Source: Clostridia bacterium
Lineage (GTDB): Bacteria > Bacillota > Clostridia > TANB77 > CAG-508
Direction of reading: 5' to 3'
DNA length: 51,912 nt
Assembly: GCA_017524665.1 (NCBI GenBank)
Contig: JAFXVF010000010.1
Location: 1 to 51,912 of the forward strand
The position numbers were made by a program, and so were the translations under genes. Under the pieces are notes generated by a model that did not search any database, was not told where the DNA came from, and worked only from the letters and a program-made list of their open reading frames with translations. Positions 48,901 through 51,912 of the stretch are shown piece by piece; within the stretch, counting starts at the first letter, position 1, and every line of letters starts with the position of its first letter.

Positions 48901-51133
48901 TTGGAACGAAAATAGCAGACTAAATAGACTTACAAGTTGGAATAACATGCCGTGTATGGACATACCTTCAGAAATACTATATTTTAAGGAAGCTCAAAGT
49001 GGGAAACTATGGTCAAATAGTAGCTTTACTTCTGGAAGCAATGGAGATTTTAAAACAACATACAGCTTTGGATATGCTAGTTTTACCAATATGTGTAATG
49101 ATTTTTTTTGTGAAACATTAATTTTTGTACCAAAAGAAGATAAAGTAAAAGTAACTATTGTTAAATTAAAAAACACAAAAGCTGAAAAAAGAAAGCTGAA
49201 AGTTTTTTATTATCTAAAACCTGTTTTAGGGGAAAATGAAGAAAAAAACAAAACCTATATAGATTTAAAATATAAAGACAGCCATGTTTTAGAGGCGAGA
49301 AACCTTGCAAATAATACATTTAAAGACATATTATTTTTGGGAACTAACCTTACAATTTCATCATATACTGGCGATAAAAAAGAATTTATAGGAAATGGAA
49401 CTATTATAAATCCCGAAGGGACAAAAAGAGTAAGCCTTTCAAATGAAAATTCTTTAGGAAGAATACCATGTATTGTTTTTGAATCAGAGATTGATTTTGA
49501 AGGCTATGAGAGCAAAGAATTTAGCATTTTTGTAGGAGAAGCAGAAAATGAACCATTAATAGGAGAGTATGAAAAGAAATATATACAAACTGAAAATTGC
49601 TATCAAGAATTATCTAATATAAAAAACTACTGGTTTGAGCAGATAAACCGTTTACAAGTAAATACACCAATAGAATCTATGAACATTATGCTAAATGGAT
49701 GGTTAATTTATCAAACACTATGTTGCAGATTGTGGGCAAGATCTGGATATTATCAGTCTGGTGGGGCATATGGATTTAGAGACCAACTACAAGATACATT
49801 ATCTCTAAAATTTACTGCTCCAGAATATATAAAAGAACAAATATTAAAAGCATGTGCTCATCAATTTTTAGAAGGAGATGTGGAGCACTGGTGGCATGAT
49901 GAAACAAATAAAGGAATTAGAACAAGATTTTCAGATGACTTATTATGGCTTCCTTACACTTTGGCAGAGTACGTAAATGTTACAGGAGATAACTCCATTT
50001 TAGACGAAGAAGTTGAATTCTTAAAAGGTGAATGCTTAGATGAAAAATCAGATGAAAAGTATAATACCTATTTAGGTAGCAATATTTATGGAAGTGTATA
50101 TGAACATGCAATTAAAGCAATAGACAAGGGGATATCTCTAGGAATAAATGGATTGCCAAAGATTGGCTCTGGAGATTGGAATGATGGACTAAACACGGTT
50201 GGCAATAAAGGAATTGGAGAAAGCGTTTGGCTTGGTTTTTTCTTGTATGACGTTTTACAAAAATTTATTTCGATATGTATTTTAAAAGATGATAGAGAAA
50301 AAACATCGTATTATAAACTAATATGTGATGGATTAAAAAAATCTTTAAATGCTATTGGATGGGATGGACGATGGTTTAGACGTGCATTTACAGACGATGG
50401 AGATGTCTTAGGAAGTATAGAAAATGAAGAATGTAAGATAGATAGCATTTCTCAAAGCTGGGCTGTAATGTCTAATGCAGGAGACAATGACAAAAAATTT
50501 ATTGCAATGGAATCTTTAGAAAACTATCTTGTAGACAAAGAAAATGGAATAATAAAATTACTAACACCACCATTTGAAAAAAGTAAGCTAGAGCCAGGAT
50601 ATATTAAATCATATATGCCAGGAGTAAGAGAAAACGGAGGTCAATATACACACGCTGCAGCATGGACAATAATAGCGGAAACACAATTAGGTTTTGGGCA
50701 AAAGGCTGTTGAATATTTTAAAATGATAAACCCTATAGAACATGCTAAAACAAAAGATGAAGCAAATAAATACAAAGTAGAGCCATATGTTGTAGCAGGA
50801 GATGTTTATGGAGAAGGAGTTTTAGCAGGCCATGGAGGATGGACATGGTATACAGGCTCTAGTGGATGGTTATACCAAGCCGGAATAGAACATATACTAG
50901 GACTAAAAATAATAAAAAAAGAATTAACGGTTTTGCCATGCATACCTAAAGATTGGCAAGAATATTCAATGAGATATAGATATAAAAACACAATATACAA
51001 TATAAGGGTAAAAAATCCAAATGGGAAAGAAACTGGAATTAGTAAATTTATGGTAAATGGCAAAGAAATACCAGAACATAAAATCTCATTAGATGAAAGT
51101 GGCAACACTTACGAAATTGAAGTAGAAATGTAA
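42982..51133 (+). CDS. Cyclic beta-1,2-glucan synthase-like enzyme (GT84 plus glycoamylase-like plus GH94), one CGGN site
   Basis: 2716 residues read through CGGA at 45034, close to the usual NdvB/Cgs length. Known members polymerise UDP-glucose into cyclic beta-1,2-glucan at the membrane. N-terminal helical domain; membrane pair near 405-455; GT84 domain with the DxD motif in ITLDADTNL (near 622) before the site and VRQKRWIRGDWQ (QxxRW-type, near 766) after it; further membrane segments near 800-980; a glycoamylase-like region (RTSPTNIGLGLLS, NWYDIETLEPL, GLVSWSGTSFEYLMP); and a GH94 phosphorylase-like C-terminal half with GSGDWNDGLN (near 2398) and GGQYTHAAAW. The catalytic motifs of one glycosyltransferase lie on both sides of the frame break, so recoding is needed for function. 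Start is TTG 42982 with GAGGGG upstream. Whether the product is cyclic is not visible. Confidence 0.88.
45034..45037 (+). other. CGGA quadruplet, +1 recoding site 12
   Basis: In-frame CGG; zero frame stops at 45067-45069. The +1 reading gives FSCP-[G]-GTDLYTNAVSDVYQD. Family members have a Gly-Gly-x-Asp or Pro-Gly-x-Asp turn followed by AVSDVYQD here, so the quadruplet gives exactly one residue and glycine fits. Confidence 0.93.
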
Positions 51134-51154
51134 AAAGTTGTTTCGATGAAAAGA

Positions 51155-51240
51155 TAGACATAGGTATGGAGCTTTTGTCTTGCGGATTTTAGGGAGATTT
51201 CCCTGAAACCCGCAAGACAAAAGCTCCGTACCTATGTCTA
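51155..51240. repeat. 86-bp near-perfect inverted repeat
   Basis: Left arm 51155-51185 and right arm 51210-51240 are 31 bases each with a single T/C difference (a G-U pair in RNA). The 24-base centre contains a further AGGGA/TCCCT hairpin. It lies 21 bases after the glucan synthase stop. It may be a terminator-like dsRNA hairpin or a small palindromic mobile repeat (MITE or REP type); it has no long T run. Confidence 0.9.
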
Positions 51241-51287
51241 AAATTATCTTTACCAATCAGAAATGCTCCTTTTTTAAATTTAAGAGA

Positions 51288-51316
51288 TTGACAATAAAAG
51301 TATTTATTGGTATAAG
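51288..51316 (+). promoter_or_regulatory. Promoter for the last gene
   Basis: TTGACA (51288-51293), 17-base spacer, TATAAG (51311-51316). Confidence 0.8.
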
Positions 51317-51374
51317 TTTAATTGAAACTATATACATAAAAATAACCTGAAATTATTTTAAGGCAGGTGAAAAA

Positions 51375-51912
51375 ATGATAAATATAAATACGGAAAAAGA
51401 GTTAAAACTGATAGATGAAACAGGTGGAGTATTAAAAAAAGCTAAAAAAAATTTAACAAAATTAGCTAATGAAGAAACAACAAAAAACACGAAACAAGCA
51501 CTGAAAAAAAACATACAGCAATCAGTAAAAGAGTTAAATGATTTAATGTCTGGTGAGAACAAAAATGCATTATCAGATAAAATTAATAATGACGTAAAAG
51601 CATTGCAAGAGAAACTTGAAGATGCTTTAATTGAAAGCAATAATAAAAAAGACAATAAACAAGCGACGAAAGAAGCAAGCAAAGTAGGAGAAATAATAGC
51701 TGATTTTAAAAAAGAAGAAAAAGAAGTAGAAAAATACAAACAAACCATAAAAAAACTTGAAAAATCAAATGATGAAATATTGAATAATATGACAGCAAAT
51801 ATTTCAAAAATACTTGGAGAAGGAACAAGCGGAATAAAACTGAATTTAAATTCGTTGTTTGCATCAACAGAAGGAATGCCAGCACCAGCACCAACACCAG
51901 CACCAACACCAG
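51375..51912 (+). CDS. Coiled-coil protein with Pro-Ala-Thr repeat, partial at window end
   Basis: 179 complete codons, open to the window edge. Start MININTEKELKLIDETGGVL after AGGCAGGTGA. No signal peptide or membrane segment. Residues 1-150 are highly charged and predicted helical (KKAKKNLTKLANEE..., KEEKEVEKYKQTIKKLEKS), followed near 170 by MPAPAPTPAPTPA repeats that continue past the end. The family is not recognised. The helical start and proline linker could suit a secreted type VII cargo or a wall-associated protein, but nothing decides this. It has its own promoter, so it begins a new transcription unit. Confidence 0.7.
   Translation, partial: MININTEKELKLIDETGGVLKKAKKNLTKLANEETTKNTKQALKKNIQQSVKELNDLMSGENKNALSDKINNDVKALQEKLEDALIESNNKKDNKQATKEASKVGEIIADFKKEEKEVEKYKQTIKKLEKSNDEILNNMTANISKILGEGTSGIKLNLNSLFASTEGMPAPAPTPAPTP

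Noticed and set aside
1..51912. Reassignment of TGA
   Set aside because: No recoded gene ends in TGA, but no in-frame TGA needs to be read through either, and TAA dominance is expected in an AT-rich genome.

Overview
This is an AT-rich Gram-positive chromosome segment: AAGGAGG-type ribosome binding sites, TTGACA/TATAAT promoters, AGA-dominated arginine, and almost all genes on the + strand ending in TAA. The gene content (tandem VirB6-like membrane proteins, a DacA-type carboxypeptidase, a giant FDLSLRKFI-repeat adhesin, a type VII secretion ATPase, a GH94-type glucan synthase) fits an uncultured gut-type Clostridia lineage; the exact lineage is inference.

The main result concerns decoding. 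Twelve single-base frame breaks interrupt otherwise good genes. Each lies exactly at an in-frame CGG, and continuing in the +1 frame from that CGG restores the protein. I scanned every CGG in the window by eye. In the restored frames I found 12 in-frame CGG codons, all 12 at frame breaks, no CGG used as ordinary arginine, and no frame break without CGG. More than 100 CGG triplets lie in the other two frames (gac gga, acg gaa, and so on) and are harmless. The simplest reading is that CGGN acts as one four-base codon. Where paralogues or known families can be compared (DacA, glucan synthase, VirB6 repeats) the inserted residue is best read as glycine (C + GGN). This looks like a fixed natural frameshift-suppressor (quadruplet) code. 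Coordinates below treat these genes as intact.

Layout. (1) 1-23517: a type IV secretion-like or conjugation-like locus. It starts with the tail of a possible VirB4-like ATPase, then holds five VirB6-like units (244-1467, 3105-7451, a unit split over 7483-9496 and 9543-12185, 12219-14586, 20438-23517), a giant wall-hydrolase-like protein (14601-18918), two small anchored NTF2/VirB8-like candidates (18939-19448, 19474-20427) and a membrane-anchored protein of unknown function (1483-3077). (2) 23598-25989: SH3b-CAP protein, DacA carboxypeptidase, tRNA-Gly(GCC), tRNA-Cys(GCA), terminator. (3) 25990-33281: a promoter with a structured leader and a 2298-residue thioester-domain adhesin with nine repeats. 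(4) 33366-36146: Ig-like membrane protein, PF06541 membrane protein, pseudo-receiver GGDDF protein. (5) 36183-42810: type VII secretion genes (EssC-like ATPase, EsaB/YukD-like ubiquitin fold, double WXG100-like protein) with a CwlD-like amidase and one small minus-strand gene. (6) 42982-51133: a 2716-residue cyclic beta-1,2-glucan synthase-like enzyme, then a long hairpin and the start of a coiled-coil protein that runs off the window.

The common theme is the cell envelope: secretion channels, wall hydrolases, surface adhesion and glucan synthesis. The recoding sites fall in both accessory (T4SS-like) and housekeeping (DacA) genes, so the trait should be genome-wide rather than belonging to one element.
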